Assembly: GCA_011390275.1 (NCBI GenBank)
Contig: JAABST010000036.1
Location: 1 to 45,041, forward strand
DNA length: 45,041 bases
From: Geitlerinema sp. S16
GTDB taxonomy: Bacteria; Cyanobacteriota; Cyanobacteriia; Cyanobacteriales; Geitlerinemataceae
Direction: 5' to 3'
A model generated the notes under the pieces. That model worked only from the letters and a program-made list of their open reading frames with translations. It ran no database searches and was not told where the DNA came from. Each line of letters opens with the position of its first letter. Positions within the stretch are counted from its first letter, which is position 1. This document shows, piece after piece, positions 17,266-28,240 of this stretch. Both the position numbers and the translations under genes were made by a program.

Positions 17266-18945
17266 ATGAGTGTTAGCACCCTCGAACCGACCCAGACTCC
17301 ACAACCACCGAAGCCTAGCCCACCCGAACGCCACTGGAAGGACTTCTTCGGCTTCAGCACCGACCACAAAGTCATTGCCATTCAATACTTTGTTGTCAGC
17401 TTTGCCTTTTACCTAATCGCCGGAGCGATGGCCACCAGCATCCGCGTCGAACTGGCCACACCGGATGCCGACTTTCTCGGCTACGAAAACTACAACGGCG
17501 TCTTGACCCTGCACGGCACGATGATGATCTTCCTGTGGATCGTCCCCGCCGGTGCCGCCTTTGCTAACTATCTGATTCCCCTGATGATCGGCGCGAAGGA
17601 TATGGCCTTCCCCGTCCTCAACGGTCTGGCCTTCTGGCTCGTGCCGCCCGGTGGCGCATTGCTCCTCCTGAGTTTGCTGGCCGAGACTCCCCCGTCCGCC
17701 GGTTGGACATCATACCCGCCCCTGAGCTTAATGACGGGACAGGTCGGGCAGATGATGTGGATTTTAGCGGTGTTACTGCTCGGTACATCGTCGATTCTGG
17801 GTGGGGTCAACTTTGTGACCACCATTTTAAAAATGCGAATCAAAGGCATGGGCATTTATGACATGCCCCTGTTTTGCTGGGCGATGCTGGCGACATCGAT
17901 GCTGATTTTGATCTCGACGCCGGTGTTGGCCGGAGCGCTGATTTTGTTGAGTTTTGACCTGTTGGCCGGAACCGCATTTTTCAACCCCACCGGCGGCGGC
18001 GACCCGATCGTCTACCAGCACATGTTCTGGTTTTACTCGCACCCGGCGGTGTATATCATGATTTTGCCGGTGTTCGGGTTGATTTCGGACATCCTGCCGG
18101 TACACGCCCGTAAACCGATTTTTGGCTACAAAGCGATCGCCTATTCCAGCTTGGCGATCGCCTTCCTGGGCAATATCGTCTGGGCGCACCACATGTTTAC
18201 CAGCGGAACTCCCGGCTGGCTGCGGATGTTCTTCATGGCCGCGACGATGGTGATCGCCGTGCCGACGGGCATCAAAATCTTTAGCTGGGTCGCGACGATT
18301 TGGGGCGGTAAACTGCGGCTGAATTCGGCGATGTTGTTCGCGATCGGCTTTGTGTCGATGTTCCTGGTTGGTGGACTCAGCGGTGTCATGGTCGCCTCGG
18401 TTCCCTTCGATATTCACGTCCACGACACCTACTTCATCGTCGCCCACTTCCACTACGTCCTCTTCGGCGGCTCCGTCTTCGGCATCTACGCCGGGATTTA
18501 CCACTGGTATCCGAAGATGGTCGGGCGGATGCTCGATGAAACCTGGGGGAAGGTTCACTTTGTACTGACGTTTGTTGGCTTTAATCTCTGCTTCTTCCCG
18601 ATGCACATCCTTGGTTTACAAGGGATGCCGCGTCGTGTGGTGCAGTACGACCCCGCCTTTACCGACATTAATCGCATCTGCACGATCGGCTCAATCATCC
18701 TCGCCGTTTCGACCCTGCCGTTCCTGTTCAACGCCGTGTACTGCTGGTTCTGGGGCGAAAAAGCGTCATCGAACCCGTGGAATGCGCTGACGCTGGAATG
18801 GCAAACCAGTTCGCCGCCGATTATCGAAAATTTCGAGGAAGAGCCGGTGTTGTGGTCAGGTCCCTACGATTACGGTATCGATTCGGAGCAGGAAGACACG
18901 CGATCGGTGGCCGAGCTACTGGCGGAAGTGAAGGCCGAGATGTAA
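17266..18945 (+). CDS. ctaD: cytochrome c oxidase subunit I
   Basis: A 559-residue catalytic subunit of the aa3-type oxidase with about 12 membrane helices. Heme and copper ligands are recognisable: His in LTLHGTMMIF (low-spin heme), HPAVYIMILPVFG and WAHHMFTSG (CuB), and HFHYVLFGG (both hemes). DPIVYQHMFWFYSHPAVY includes the His-Tyr region, and the K- and D-channel surroundings look intact. It reduces O2 to water and pumps protons across thylakoid or cytoplasmic membranes. The start at 17266 (MSVSTLEPTQTPQPP) is followed by a Pro-rich cytoplasmic tail before the domain. The gene follows ctaC by 172 bases. Confidence 0.98.
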   Translation: MSVSTLEPTQTPQPPKPSPPERHWKDFFGFSTDHKVIAIQYFVVSFAFYLIAGAMATSIRVELATPDADFLGYENYNGVLTLHGTMMIFLWIVPAGAAFANYLIPLMIGAKDMAFPVLNGLAFWLVPPGGALLLLSLLAETPPSAGWTSYPPLSLMTGQVGQMMWILAVLLLGTSSILGGVNFVTTILKMRIKGMGIYDMPLFCWAMLATSMLILISTPVLAGALILLSFDLLAGTAFFNPTGGGDPIVYQHMFWFYSHPAVYIMILPVFGLISDILPVHARKPIFGYKAIAYSSLAIAFLGNIVWAHHMFTSGTPGWLRMFFMAATMVIAVPTGIKIFSWVATIWGGKLRLNSAMLFAIGFVSMFLVGGLSGVMVASVPFDIHVHDTYFIVAHFHYVLFGGSVFGIYAGIYHWYPKMVGRMLDETWGKVHFVLTFVGFNLCFFPMHILGLQGMPRRVVQYDPAFTDINRICTIGSIILAVSTLPFLFNAVYCWFWGEKASSNPWNALTLEWQTSSPPIIENFEEEPVLWSGPYDYGIDSEQEDTRSVAELLAEVKAEM

Positions 18946-19093
18946 TGCAGCGAACGGTCATAGGAAAAACCTCAAGTCGTTAGTCAATAGGGTGTGTTGT
19001 GGCATCGGTCCCTGAGCCGCTCCATCGATCAATTCTTACAGCCACAACGCACCGACCAAATCTCATCCAAACGCAATTTTTAGGACACACACG

Positions 19094-19708
19094 ATGCAAA
19101 CCACCGCTGAAACCACGCAAGCACACGGCGCGATCGAAGTTGAGCAGAGCCACGGTCACAACGACCATCCCGACCATCGCCTGTTTGGCATGGGGGTGTT
19201 CCTGTTTGCCGAGGCCATGATTTTCCTCGGCCTATTCGCGGCCTATCTAACGTTTCGTTCGGTCGCCGAAGTGTGGCCGCCTGCTGGGACGCCCGAACGC
19301 GAATTGCTGTTACCTGGAATTAACACGATCATCCTGATTTCGAGCAGTTTTGTGATGAATCGCGGCAACCAAGCGATCAAGCAAGATGATGTGAAGGGGA
19401 TGCAGTTTTGGTTTGGTCTGACGGCGGCACTGGGGGCGATTTTCCTCGTTGGTCAAGGCTATGAGTACTACACCAATACCTTTGGGCTGACCGATAATCT
19501 GTTTACCAGCACGTTTTATGTGTTGACTGGGTTTCACGGTCTGCACGTGATGTTTGGTCTGTCGCTGATCCTGTTGGTGCTGTTGCGATCGCGCGAACCC
19601 GGCCACTACAGCAGTACGTCACATTTTGGGATTGAAGCCTCTGAGCTTTACTGGCACTTCGTTGATGTGGTTTGGATCGTTCTGTTCCTGATTTTGTACA
19701 TCTTGTAG
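19094..19708 (+). CDS. ctaE: cytochrome c oxidase subunit III
   Basis: A 204-residue five-helix subunit III, the short form usual in bacteria. A His-rich N-terminus (HGHNDHPDHRLFG) precedes the first helix. Conserved family features are FAEAMIFLGLFAAYLTFR, FYVLTGFHGLHVMFG and the C-terminal YWHFVDVVWIVLFLILYIL. The subunit stabilises the catalytic core and the proton-uptake path. Last gene of ctaCDE, 148 bases after ctaD. Confidence 0.97.
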   Translation: MQTTAETTQAHGAIEVEQSHGHNDHPDHRLFGMGVFLFAEAMIFLGLFAAYLTFRSVAEVWPPAGTPERELLLPGINTIILISSSFVMNRGNQAIKQDDVKGMQFWFGLTAALGAIFLVGQGYEYYTNTFGLTDNLFTSTFYVLTGFHGLHVMFGLSLILLVLLRSREPGHYSSTSHFGIEASELYWHFVDVVWIVLFLILYIL

Positions 19709-21062
<1,354 letters not shown>

Positions 21063-21069
21063 CGGACTC

Positions 21070-21199
21070 TAGGGCGTGTCATCAATTAGCACCAGACCCC
21101 TCACGGGGTAAGCTGTTGAACGCCCGACCCAACAAAAAACAAAAGGGGCTGAAACTCTTGCTGAATAAAGGCTATCAATTTAATTGATGACAGCCCCTA
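21070..21199. repeat. dispersed 130-bp TA-flanked inverted-repeat element, copy 2
   Basis: The most diverged of the three copies (130 bp), with the same terminal repeats and TA ends. It fills the gap between convergent adhC (stop at 21062) and the cpcT-like gene. Its last bases, read on the minus strand, are the TAG stop of that gene (complement of 21197-21199), so the element defines the end of the protein. Confidence 0.85.
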
Positions 21200-21799
21200 A
21201 CACTCGCACTTGTTTAACTCGTACGGCCCCATCAGCGCCCCCCACTGACCCTGACCGGTTTGGGGATCAATGCCGCGATCGAAACTGAGCCACTGCGTCG
21301 CCGAGATCTCAAATCCCAGGCTGACAAATCCTTGCTGATCGCCGTATTTGAATGAGCAGATCTGATCCGGCTCCGCGCGAGAGGTGAAGCGATCGCCTGA
21401 TCGTACTAGAGGAAAACGAGCATTATTGAGTGTTTGGATCGCCTCATGGTTGATCGCCGCCAAGCGAGACGGATCAAACCCCGCACCGATATAGGGGCGT
21501 TGATCCTGAAAGCCGAAGTATTCAACGGTCAAGGCGCGATCGGCGATCGCCGGACAGAGTAAGAACAAGCGCTGGCGGTAGGGTTTATCGCCCGCCGGTA
21601 ACGGTGCTTGCTCGACAAATAAGCCGATCGCCCCCTTGGTTCCGGCGATGTCATTCAGGATCGCATTGGCTGTCGGTGGCAGTGGCTGACACCAGAGCCG
21701 CAGAGCGACGAACCAGGCCGGATCGCGCTGAGATTGGTCGAGATTATCGAATTGACCCGTCATCCAGCAAGCCAAGGTCTGTAGATCGGAGTTGGTCAT
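21197..21799 (-). CDS. CpcT/CpeT-type phycobiliprotein lyase family protein
   Basis: A 200-residue protein of the T-type bilin lyase family, whose members attach phycocyanobilin to Cys-155 of phycocyanin or phycoerythrocyanin beta subunits. Family landmarks are LQTLACWMTGQFDNLDQ at the N-terminus, the barrel strands with LFVEQAPL...PYRQRLFLLCP, and SFKYGDQQGFVSLGFEI..TQWLSFDRGIDPQTGQGQWGALMGPYEL near the end. Family members usually run on a few residues after the 'GPF/Y' motif. Here the protein stops after ELNKCEC at a TAG contributed by repeat copy 2, so a handful of residues may have been replaced. The core is intact, and activity is plausible but unproven. No phycocyanin genes are adjacent. 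Confidence 0.85.
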   Translation of the reverse strand: MTNSDLQTLACWMTGQFDNLDQSQRDPAWFVALRLWCQPLPPTANAILNDIAGTKGAIGLFVEQAPLPAGDKPYRQRLFLLCPAIADRALTVEYFGFQDQRPYIGAGFDPSRLAAINHEAIQTLNNARFPLVRSGDRFTSRAEPDQICSFKYGDQQGFVSLGFEISATQWLSFDRGIDPQTGQGQWGALMGPYELNKCEC

Positions 21800-22017
21800 G
21801 GTTTAAAGCTGTGGGAACATCAGAAAAATCACGCCGATTGGTCATCAAACTCGCGTGTTCGCATCATTGGGCGTTTAGAATGACGCTGGAAACGTGACGC
21901 ATATCTCGACGGTACACCTGTAATGTTTTGATTGTTGTTGATGTTGCATCAAGGTCGTCCGTATCCACCGTACGTCATCTACACTCGTGATTGACCTATT
22001 GATCCCACCCCTCGCGT

Positions 22018-22233
22018 ATGAGTTCTGAATTTGATACCAGCTTGCCCAGCATTCGCCTGTTGCAACGCTACGTCAAGGAAAAAGCCGCGATCGACCTGCG
22101 CCTCAATGATGGTTCGACGCTGTCTGGCACATTGCTATGGATTGATCCGCTCTTTCTCTGTGTCTTCGATGCCTCCGAGAAAAATGTCCTGGTACGTCGC
22201 GAAGCGATCGCGACAATTGCGCCTCAGTCATGA
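22018..22233 (+). CDS. hfq: Hfq, cyanobacterial type
   Basis: A 71-residue Sm-like protein: LPSIRLLQRYVKEKAAIDLRLNDG (N-terminal helix and Sm1 start), then GTLLWIDPLFLCVFDASEKNVLVRREAIATIAPQ (Sm2-like). Cyanobacterial Hfq proteins diverge strongly from enterobacterial ones and lack the YKHAI-type Sm2. In Synechocystis the homologue is needed for type IV pilus motility through contact with PilB rather than classic sRNA matchmaking. The N-terminus 'SEFDTSLPS' matches that group. The start is the ATG at 22018. It lies upstream of the M23 peptidase gene on the same strand, with 56 bases between. Confidence 0.85.
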   Translation: MSSEFDTSLPSIRLLQRYVKEKAAIDLRLNDGSTLSGTLLWIDPLFLCVFDASEKNVLVRREAIATIAPQS

Positions 22234-22289
22234 AGATCAAGGCTGGAATGCTGAGATTTTTTTAGCGTGTCGCGACCTTCCCGCTTGTG

Positions 22290-23207
22290 ATGAGTTTCTC
22301 CGTAACTATGCTTTCTAATGTCTTAGACCCGATCCATCGCGTGATGTCAGGTTTGCGATATGTGCTGGATCGGTGCGCTCTGGCCGTTCCGATGACCGCC
22401 CTAGCCGCGCTGTCCGCCCAGGCGATCGAAATCAACATATCGCCGACCTCACCCCGACTCGGCGATACGATTACCCTGTTGATCGTCTCGGATTCTGAAA
22501 CTGCACCGATCGTCAGCGCGGGCGATCGCGACTACCCCAGCTTTCCCGTGGGTCCCCGCCGGTATCGCGCCATGATTCCGACCACACCTCTTGAAACGCC
22601 GGGAACTCGCTCCTTTAGCGTGACCGACGATCTTGGCGATCGCGCCAGCCTCAGCGTCAATGTCCGCGATCGCGATTTTCCGATTCAGCAAATTTGGCTA
22701 TCGCCGGAAATTAACGCGATCGAGGGTACGGATTACGAATTTGATCGCGTCGAAGCCTTTCGCGCTGAAGTCACTCCCGATCGGCTCTGGACAGGTTCCT
22801 TCATTGCGCCAAGCGACGGCTGGATTTCGACGCCCTACGGTGTCCGGCGCTACTACAACGGCGAATGGGCTGACGATTATTACCATCGTGGCTTAGACTA
22901 TGCCGCCGGGACGGGATCGCCGGTCTATGCCGCCGCCGATGCTATTGTTGGCCTCGTCGATTATGAAGCGAACGGGTTCGAGATCCACGGCAATACGATC
23001 GGCCTCAATCACGGCCAAGGCGTCACGACGGTCTATCTGCACCTCAGCGAAATCTATGTCCGGGAAGGCGATCGCGTAGAGGCAGGCGAGACGATCGGCG
23101 CGGTGGGTTCAACGGGAATCTCCACCGGGCCACACCTTCACTGGGGCTTCTTTGTACATGGCGAAGCGGTCGATCCGACCGATTGGCAAAGCCAAGGGAT
23201 AAAATAA
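22290..23207 (+). CDS. M23-family (LytM) metallopeptidase, exported
   Basis: A 305-residue protein from ATG 22290 (a GTG sits just before; ATG 22308 is an alternative). Residues 20-48 form an export signal (CALAVPMTALAALSAQA). Residues 50-150 are a beta-rich domain related to those that precede LytM in cyanobacterial peptidases. The C-terminal LytM domain has the zinc ligands HRGLDYA (HxxxD) and GPHLHWG (HxH), with the usual YAAADAIVGLVDYEANG and NHGQGVTTVYLHLSE strands. It should cut peptide crossbridges in peptidoglycan or regulate an amidase in the periplasm. All catalytic residues are present. Confidence 0.93.
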   Translation: MSFSVTMLSNVLDPIHRVMSGLRYVLDRCALAVPMTALAALSAQAIEINISPTSPRLGDTITLLIVSDSETAPIVSAGDRDYPSFPVGPRRYRAMIPTTPLETPGTRSFSVTDDLGDRASLSVNVRDRDFPIQQIWLSPEINAIEGTDYEFDRVEAFRAEVTPDRLWTGSFIAPSDGWISTPYGVRRYYNGEWADDYYHRGLDYAAGTGSPVYAAADAIVGLVDYEANGFEIHGNTIGLNHGQGVTTVYLHLSEIYVREGDRVEAGETIGAVGSTGISTGPHLHWGFFVHGEAVDPTDWQSQGIK

Positions 23208-23441
23208 AAAATAAAGAACAGAAAGTCTTGAACTCAGGTTAAGATCCGGCCTGCATTTGCCGGAATTCACATTGACGTGTTGAATCGTAATCAGTCACGG
23301 GCAAATTTTCTATCGTTTCGCGTCTCTACCGTTCGGCTGACGACCCTAGTAAGACATCGCACCGACTTCACGTCGCGATCGTCGATTACTTAATCGCCAT
23401 GCTCGTCACCCTTCAACTTACCCTCCCTATCGAAGCAATCC

Positions 23442-23981
23442 ATGAGCATCGTCAAAATCGTCGAACAGGCACTACAAGACGGCTACCTCACTCCCGTAAT
23501 GGAAGCAGAGGTTGGTCGGATTTGTAATACAGCGTCTGAGCTATCGATCGAGGAGTATATGGCTCTCGATCGCTTGATGGGTGGGCTACTCACCGGAGAC
23601 GTGGTGGTTTTGCCGCGCAAGCAATTCATCAACGTGATGGAAGAGTTGGTCTTGTCCGAGGCGATCACGAAGGTGGCCGAAATTGAGGCCACAACCGATA
23701 AGACGCTCGATGTGGGTGATATCGCCGCCTATGCCTTGAACCGCCTGCCGCCCCTATACGCAACCACGGAAGAGGGCGCAAATTTCCAGCGATCGCGAGC
23801 GCGTGAGCAGCTATCGGAACTCATCGCCAAACAGGTCAGCGATGCGATCGATAAAAACCTCGAAAAGCCCGAATTCTACCCAGAACGTCAAGCACTCGCC
23901 GCGATCAAGCCCACCGAAGTACTGTCCCAAATCAGCCTTCTACTCGAAGATTACGCTCCGAACTTTGAGCAAAGTTCGTGA
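23442..23981 (+). CDS. ComFB-domain protein
   Basis: A 179-residue cytosolic protein. The C-terminal two thirds carry the ComFB signature: NVMEELVLSEAITKVAEIEATTDKTLDVGDIAAYALNRLPPLYATTEEG (about residues 64-112), ending in a helical tail. The N-terminal 60 residues (EYMALDRLMGGLLTGDV) are typical of the long cyanobacterial version. Cyanobacterial ComFB/CdgR proteins have been reported as cyclic dinucleotide (c-di-GMP/c-di-AMP) receptors affecting cell size and competence. That role is taken from the family, not seen here. The start at 23442 is a clear ATG. It stands alone between the peptidase and SPFH genes. Confidence 0.87.
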   Translation: MSIVKIVEQALQDGYLTPVMEAEVGRICNTASELSIEEYMALDRLMGGLLTGDVVVLPRKQFINVMEELVLSEAITKVAEIEATTDKTLDVGDIAAYALNRLPPLYATTEEGANFQRSRAREQLSELIAKQVSDAIDKNLEKPEFYPERQALAAIKPTEVLSQISLLLEDYAPNFEQSS

Positions 23982-24132
23982 TATCGCGTGGTTTTAGCCG
24001 ACCAATACTGCAAAAGTCCCATACATTTTCCCAACCTTAAGAAAAATTTCCCGAGTTCAGCTCGTAATTTCAACCCTTAAACTGGAGGTATTGGCTAGCG
24101 TAGATCCATAAAGCATCACAAGGAGATTTGTC

Positions 24133-25119
24133 ATGGAAGGCCCTTTTATCCTGATTGTCGCGGCCATCCTCGGGGGGTCTGCACTCTCGGGGTCTGTCAA
24201 GATTATTAATCAGGGCGATGAAGCCTTGGTTGAAACGCTGGGTAAATATAGCGGTAAAAAGCTCCAGCCCGGTCTAAATCTCATCACGCCATTTCTCGAT
24301 AACATCGTCTACAAAGCGACCATACGAGAGCAGGTACTCGACGTTCCGAAACAGCCCTGTATTACTTGCGACAACGTCTCCATCTCTGTTGATGCCGTGG
24401 TTTACTGGCGCATTATGGATATGGCTAAGGCGTACTACAAAGTCGCCGATTTACGCCAAGCCATGCAAAACCTGGTGTTAACCCAGATTCGCGCCGAAAT
24501 GGGCAAGCTGGAACTCGATCAAACCTTCACGGCGCGTACGGAAGTGAATGAAGCGCTGTTGCATGAGCTGGATGTGTCTACCGATCCCTGGGGGGTGAAG
24601 GTGACGCGGGTTGAGCTACGGGATATCGTGCCATCGAAGGCGGTGCTGGATTCGATGGAGCTGCAAATGTCGGCGGAGCGGCACAAGCGGGCGGCAATTT
24701 TGACGGCAGAAGGTGAGCGGGAAGCCGCGATTAGCGAAGCCGAAGGGAAAGCCCGAGCGCAAGTTTTGGATGCAGAGGCGCGTCAAAAGTCGGCAATCCT
24801 GACGGCAGAAGCTGACAAGCAGGTGATTTTGCTGCGATCGGAGGCAGAACGCCAAGAGCGGCTCTTGAAATCTAAAGCAGCAGCCGAGTCGATGCAAATT
24901 TTGGCGAAAACGCTAGAGGCGCACCCCAAAGCGGCGGAAGCGCTGCAATTTGTCCTGGCACAGCAGTATTTGGAAATGGCGAAGGTGATCGGCGCGAGCG
25001 ATAGCAGCAAGGTGATGTTTATGGACCCGAGCAATATTCCGGCGACGATGGAGGGCATTAAGGGAATCATCAGCGATGCGTCTGAGACGATCGCGATACC
25101 GTCTAACCGTCACGGCTAG
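24133..25119 (+). CDS. SPFH-domain (stomatin/paraslipin-like) membrane protein
   Basis: A 328-residue member of the stomatin/prohibitin superfamily. A short N-terminal hydrophobic segment (residues 4-22) anchors it. The SPFH domain (about 25-190) includes [24 protein letters not shown] and [32 protein letters not shown] long Ala/Glu-rich coiled coil follows (about 195-265). Such proteins form large membrane rings or scaffolds. The closest cyanobacterial type is the slr1128-like paraslipin. AAGGAGATTTGTC before the ATG at 24133 is a strong ribosome binding site. The neighbour NTRC gene is convergent, with 20 bases between stops. No NfeD partner gene is adjacent. Confidence 0.93.
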   Translation: MEGPFILIVAAILGGSALSGSVKIINQGDEALVETLGKYSGKKLQPGLNLITPFLDNIVYKATIREQVLDVPKQPCITCDNVSISVDAVVYWRIMDMAKAYYKVADLRQAMQNLVLTQIRAEMGKLELDQTFTARTEVNEALLHELDVSTDPWGVKVTRVELRDIVPSKAVLDSMELQMSAERHKRAAILTAEGEREAAISEAEGKARAQVLDAEARQKSAILTAEADKQVILLRSEAERQERLLKSKAAAESMQILAKTLEAHPKAAEALQFVLAQQYLEMAKVIGASDSSKVMFMDPSNIPATMEGIKGIISDASETIAIPSNRHG

Positions 25120-25139
25120 GATCGCAAAGTTCCCTAAAC

Positions 25140-26669
25140 TCAGGCATTGTCTAACACCTGGGCGATCGCCTGACGATACTCGCTTTTTTGCTTGACGCCG
25201 CGCAGTTCTGCGACTTTGGCTTTCTTTTGGAAAATTTGCAGCGTTGGCGTGCCGATCACGCCTGCGGATTGCGCAATTTCGACCTCGGCTTCGATATCAA
25301 TTTCGATGAAGTAAACTCGATCGCCAAACTCATCGACGACTTTATCCAAAATGGGTTTGAGGATGTGGCAGGGGCCGCAGGTGGGCGAGATATATTTGAC
25401 GACGATCGGGCGATCGGTCTCGTGGTAGAGCTTGCGGAGAGCGTAGCTGCCGACGTGTCGCACATTAGCCGGATCAAAATCCGCTTCAAGATCGCTGGAC
25501 TGGCTAGATGTTGTTTGATCTGAATGATTCGGATTATGGCGATCAGTTCGTTCGTTTGGCTCTGTTGATTCGGTTTGCGTACGCTGATTCGTTCCGACTG
25601 CATCGCTCTCACTCGTTTCCGCCGATTGATCCGCCGATTGATCGATCAATTGACTCTCCCGTGGCGTCTCAAACTCTGTAATCAGATCCTGCGCCGACAG
25701 CCAGCGCTCGCACAGTAGCGCCGCCATGCAGCCCGTCCCCGCCGCTGTCACAGCCTGACGATATTCGTGATCCTGCACATCCCCCGCCGCGAACACCCCC
25801 TTAAGACTGGTGGCCACCGATCGCGGCTGTGTCACGATGTAGCCCGCCGAGTCGAGTTCGAGCTGATCCGCGAAGAGCTGCGTGTTGGGCGTGTGGCCGA
25901 TGGCGTAAAACAGGCCGCTGACCGCCAGTTGGCTAATGTCCCCGGTGTGGGTCTGTTTCGTTTGTAGTGCCGTGAGCTGGCCGGTGGCATGGTCACCGAT
26001 CGCGTCGATCACTTCGGTTTGCCAATGTACCGTAATTTTTGGATGATTGAGGACGCGATCTTGCATGGTTTTGCTCGCACGCAGGCGATCGCGACGCACG
26101 ATCAGATGCACCTGTGAGCCGTACTTCGTCAAAAATAAAGCTTCCTCGGTGGCCGTATCGCCGCCGCCAACCACCGCTAATTCCACTCCCTGAAACTGCG
26201 GCGCAGCTCCATCACAAATCGCACAGGCTGAAATCCCCACGTTCCAAAAGTCTGCTTCGTGGGGTAAATTCAGACGTTTCGCCGTCGCACCCGTGGCAAT
26301 GATTAAACCGTGGGTTTTGACGGTGCGATCGCCCGATCGTACTGTAAAAGGCCGCTGACTCAAATCCACCGCGACCACATCTTCGGTATACAGTTCCGCG
26401 CCCCAGCGCCGCGCCTGCGCCTTGAGCCGATCCATCAACTCTGGCCCCGTCAACCCCTCGGGAAAACCGGGGAAATTTTCCACCTCGCTGGTCGTCATCA
26501 ATTGACCGCCGGGGATGCCCCCCACCTGGAACCCCTCGAAGACGACCGGCTTAAGATGGGCGCGACCAGCATAGATCGCCGCCGTATAGCCCGCTGGCCC
26601 CGAACCGATGATCACGAGATTTTCGATCGCGGCCTGTTTTTTAGCACTCATAGCACTCATGGCTGTCAT
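25140..26669 (-). CDS. ntrC-type trxB: NADPH-dependent thioredoxin reductase-thioredoxin fusion (NTRC)
   Basis: A 509-residue flavoprotein that carries electrons from NADPH through FAD to its own thioredoxin domain; NTRC-type enzymes reduce 2-Cys peroxiredoxins and Calvin-cycle regulators. The FAD-binding [10 protein letters not shown] lies at residues 22-31. The redox pair is C149-A-I-C152 in [10 protein letters not shown], a sequence characteristic of NTRC. NADPH-binding [12 protein letters not shown] follows at about 165-176, and FAAGDVQD near 295. A Ser/Thr/Glu/Asn-rich linker (about 338-395) joins the thioredoxin domain with active site C431-G-P-C434 ([14 protein letters not shown]). Three in-frame ATGs (26669, 26660, 26651) lie within 18 bases, so the exact start is uncertain. 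NTRC enzymes occur in plants and many cyanobacteria; the symbol here denotes the fused trxB type, not the nitrogen regulator. Confidence 0.95.
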   Translation of the reverse strand: MTAMSAMSAKKQAAIENLVIIGSGPAGYTAAIYAGRAHLKPVVFEGFQVGGIPGGQLMTTSEVENFPGFPEGLTGPELMDRLKAQARRWGAELYTEDVVAVDLSQRPFTVRSGDRTVKTHGLIIATGATAKRLNLPHEADFWNVGISACAICDGAAPQFQGVELAVVGGGDTATEEALFLTKYGSQVHLIVRRDRLRASKTMQDRVLNHPKITVHWQTEVIDAIGDHATGQLTALQTKQTHTGDISQLAVSGLFYAIGHTPNTQLFADQLELDSAGYIVTQPRSVATSLKGVFAAGDVQDHEYRQAVTAAGTGCMAALLCERWLSAQDLITEFETPRESQLIDQSADQSAETSESDAVGTNQRTQTESTEPNERTDRHNPNHSDQTTSSQSSDLEADFDPANVRHVGSYALRKLYHETDRPIVVKYISPTCGPCHILKPILDKVVDEFGDRVYFIEIDIEAEVEIAQSAGVIGTPTLQIFQKKAKVAELRGVKQKSEYRQAIAQVLDNA

Positions 26670-26858
26670 TGCCGTTCAAACCCGTTGAACACACTGCGGC
26701 AAGCACGATCGCAGCATGGCGAAACGCTACGAGCATACCGCCGATCGCGGACACTCTCACGGGGGAAATTCGCGAGGCGGTGGCGATCGCGCGTCGTTTC
26801 AAGCCCTGGGAGATTTCGTAAAATCACAAGACATCAGGCACTCCAACCACCACGTCAC

Positions 26859-26864
26859 TATAAT
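26859..26864 (+). promoter_or_regulatory. candidate -10 element for hpnH
   Basis: A perfect TATAAT lies 38 bases upstream of the hpnH GTG start. No good -35 hexamer was found at the usual distance, so the assignment rests on the -10 alone. Confidence 0.4.
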
Positions 26865-26902
26865 GACTGTCTAAACCCTAGTGGTGATGAGGACGTAAGG
26901 CC

Positions 26903-27925
26903 GTGGCTATTCAAATCCAGCAAGCGATTTCAGTTGGTAAATATCTCGTTGAGCAGCGCATCAAAGGACGCAAAAAGTTTCCCCTGGTGCTGATGCTCGA
27001 ACCCCTATTCCGCTGCAATCTTGCCTGTAGCGGCTGCGGTAAAATTCAGCATCCGACCGATATCTTGGCGCAAAACCTGACGCCGGAACAGTGCTTTACG
27101 GCAGTTGAGGAATGCGGCGCTCCGGTGGTCTCGATTCCCGGTGGTGAGCCGCTGCTGCATCCCCAGATCGATCAAATCGTGGCGGGTTTGATTGAGCGCA
27201 AGAAGTTTATTTACCTCTGCACCAACGGTCTACTGCTCGAAAAGAGTCTCGATAAATTCACGCCGTCGCCCTATCTCACTTTCAGCCTGCACCTGGACGG
27301 CCTGAAGGATTTGCACGATAAATGCGTCGATCGCGATGGCGTCTTTGATAAAGCGATTTCGGCGATTCGTGCCGCCAAAGCTCGCGGCTTCCGCGTCACC
27401 ACCAACACCACCGTCTTCGATGGCACAGACCCCAAAGAACTGCAAGACCTGTTCGACTACCTCACGGAACTCGGCGTTGACGGCATGATGGTTTCGCCGG
27501 GATATAGCTACGAGTGGGCTCCGGATCAGGATCATTTCCTCCAGCGCGATCGCACCCGCGCCCTGTTCCGCGAAATCTTCGCCCCATTCAAAAGCGGCCA
27601 GAAAAACTGGAGCTTTAACCACAACCCGCTCTTCCTCGATTTTCTGACCGGCGAAAAAGACTACGAATGCACCCCCTGGGGCAGCCCGAGCTATAGCGTT
27701 CTCGGCTGGCAAAAGCCCTGTTATCTGCTCAACGAAGGCTATTACGAAACCTACGCGGAGCTACTGGAGAAAACCGACTGGGAGAGCTACGGACGCGCGA
27801 GCGGTAACCCGAAGTGTGCCGACTGCATGGTGCATTGCGGCTATGAGCCGACAGCGGCCTTAGATGCAATGGAACCCTCAAACATGATGCGATCGCTCGG
27901 TAGCGTCTTGGGTATGGCGCGTTAG
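26903..27925 (+). CDS. hpnH: adenosyl-hopene transferase HpnH (radical SAM)
   Basis: A 340-residue radical-SAM enzyme that joins the 5'-deoxyadenosyl group of SAM to diploptene/hopene, the first step in making C35 bacteriohopanepolyols. The [4Fe-4S] motif is C38-N-L-A-C42-S-G-C45 (CxxxCxxC). The family-specific start ([40 protein letters not shown]), [13 protein letters not shown] and the C-terminal Cys-rich segment [16 protein letters not shown] are all present. The start is a GTG at 26903 after GTAAGG. No other hopanoid gene (shc, hpnG) lies nearby. Product membrane lipids would be hopanoids, common in cyanobacteria. Confidence 0.95.
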   Translation: MAIQIQQAISVGKYLVEQRIKGRKKFPLVLMLEPLFRCNLACSGCGKIQHPTDILAQNLTPEQCFTAVEECGAPVVSIPGGEPLLHPQIDQIVAGLIERKKFIYLCTNGLLLEKSLDKFTPSPYLTFSLHLDGLKDLHDKCVDRDGVFDKAISAIRAAKARGFRVTTNTTVFDGTDPKELQDLFDYLTELGVDGMMVSPGYSYEWAPDQDHFLQRDRTRALFREIFAPFKSGQKNWSFNHNPLFLDFLTGEKDYECTPWGSPSYSVLGWQKPCYLLNEGYYETYAELLEKTDWESYGRASGNPKCADCMVHCGYEPTAALDAMEPSNMMRSLGSVLGMAR

Positions 27926-28240
27926 TTTGCCCGCCTTCGATATCGACGATATCGATAAAATCCACCCAAAAGACCGAAGCGTCTCTGTCCTGAAGTGGGC
28001 GAGAAGTCCGATTTTTTGAAAAAGTCGGACTTCTCGGATGGACGATTATTTTCGGGCAATACTGTTAGATGCTTCTAGACGTTGAGCGCTCTGGCCTTTT
28101 AATCAAAAGACGCCCAAAACGCGAATAAGCCCAACCAACCGGTTGGGCTTACATAACGACGTTACGTAGACTTTTCAAGAAATTCGCTCTGAAGGCAGAG
28201 CCGTTAAAATCGAGCAAAGAAAAAACAAAATAAGGGTTAA
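27926..28240. other. intergenic region after hpnH with two strong hairpins
   Basis: The first hairpin pairs CGAGAAGTCCGA (28000-28011) with TCGGACTTCTCG (28025-28036), and the intervening T6 and A5 runs can extend the stem. The second pairs AAGCCCAACC (28127-28136) with GGTTGGGCTT (28141-28150) around AACC. Neither is followed by a clear T tract. Either could end hpnH transcription. No gene is visible. Confidence 0.55.

Noticed and set aside
17827..18606. 259-codon minus-strand frame inside ctaD
   Set aside because: Antisense shadow of cytochrome oxidase subunit I, His/Arg/Asp-rich, with no ribosome site.
26310..26993. Plus-strand frame running from NTRC into hpnH
   Set aside because: It overlaps two well-supported genes and the hpnH start, and has no recognisable features.
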